Origin: Diadophis punctatus similis
Taxonomy: Eukaryota; Chordata; Lepidosauria; Squamata; Dipsadidae
DNA length: 64,000 bases
Reading direction: 5' to 3'
Assembly (NCBI GenBank): GCA_023053685.1
Contig: JALIGW010000021.1
Location: forward strand, 12,752,498-12,816,497
Below are positions 63,718 through 64,000 of this stretch, one piece after another; within the stretch, counting starts at the first letter, position 1; every line of letters begins with the position of its first letter. A program made the position numbers and the translations under genes. The notes below the pieces were generated by a model. That model saw nothing but the letters and a program-made list of their open reading frames with translations, ran no database searches and was not told the origin of the DNA.

Positions 63718-64000
63718 GAAAACATCGAAGAGTATTTTGTCATGCTGGAAAAATCTAGGCTCATCTTCATGCATTAGGGAAAAGAAGTTTACATAAATCA
63801 ATGAAGGACAAACGGATACCTTAAATTTGCAATGCTGAAATAACACTAGGTGTCAGCTAGCCTGCTGCTTGCTGCCACAGAAAAGTGGGGAGGGGTCAGT
63901 GGAGAATGTTTTCATTGCAGTTTTGCAACTAAGGCGCTTTGCTTATCTCCCCAAGGTCATTTCTTCTAGCTTTGGTATGCAGAAGCCCTCTGGTTGCCTA
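63718..64000. other. SUGT1 intron or upstream; nothing recognised
   Basis: No further SUGT1 exon could be placed here. Confidence 0.4.

Noticed and set aside
63820..63845. 15-nt segment CATTGCAAATTTAAG with AG and GT borders as an upstream SUGT1 exon (minus)
   Set aside because: In the phase required by the next exon it contains TAA.

Overview
This is vertebrate nuclear DNA, most likely from a squamate reptile and probably a snake. The evidence is the repeat content: CR1 LINEs, L3/CR1-like LINEs whose 3' ends run into (ATTCT)n arrays, Sauria SINEs with a Bov-B-like tail, a tRNA-derived SINE ending in TGCTATTGCTAT, and many kilobases of tetra- and pentanucleotide microsatellites. There are no prokaryotic features. 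The species call is inference.

Two host loci can be read. On the minus strand, from beyond the right edge down to about 39.0 kb, lies SUGT1 (SGT1, the HSP90/SCF co-chaperone). I recognise nine exons with mutually compatible splice phases (62.4, 61.5, 58.3, 53.0, 52.0, 48.7, 48.0, 40.2 and 39.4 kb), plus one candidate 18-nt microexon (54.9 kb). They cover the end of the TPR domain, most of the CS domain, and the SGS domain through the stop codon. The first exon(s) lie outside the window. The exon joining the end of CS to SGS was not found.

On the plus strand, tail-to-tail with SUGT1, are decayed remains of CNMD (chondromodulin-1, LECT1). An exon-3-like segment at 28.4 kb has frameshifts and stops, a weak exon-6-like segment sits at 30.6 kb, and the last exon at 33.4 kb has an in-frame stop, a 1-nt frameshift, several lost cysteines and no normal stop. 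As I recall, human 13q14.3 has the same convergent SUGT1-CNMD order, so this looks like a unitary pseudogene. It is the most interesting biological observation here.

Layout: 0-28 kb is gene-poor and repeat-rich (solo LTR, CR1 and L3 LINEs, a 60-bp minisatellite, a 2.5-kb purine-strand satellite with a roughly 350-bp higher-order unit, and large CCTT/GGAA arrays). 28-34 kb holds the CNMD remains, interrupted by CR1 and a pentamer-repeat cascade. 34-39 kb is intergenic. 39-64 kb is SUGT1, whose introns carry MITEs, SINEs, CR1, an L3 LINE, an L1 remnant and a 643-bp solo LTR. Most long reading frames in the window are translations of simple repeats or LINE remnants. In these notes repeat families are called A-G: A, ends like AGTCCTCGACTTACGA; B, hairpin around AAGAAGCTTCTTCAGC; C, palindrome around CTTCAACTCCCAGAATTC; D, hAT-like CAGTGATGGCGAACCT; E, GAACCGGT-rich; F, ends like TTGAGTTTGACACCCCTG; G, GAGCTTGGTTGTTTCCTTGC. 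SINE1 is the tRNA-derived family ending in TCTAAGTGCTATTGCTAT.
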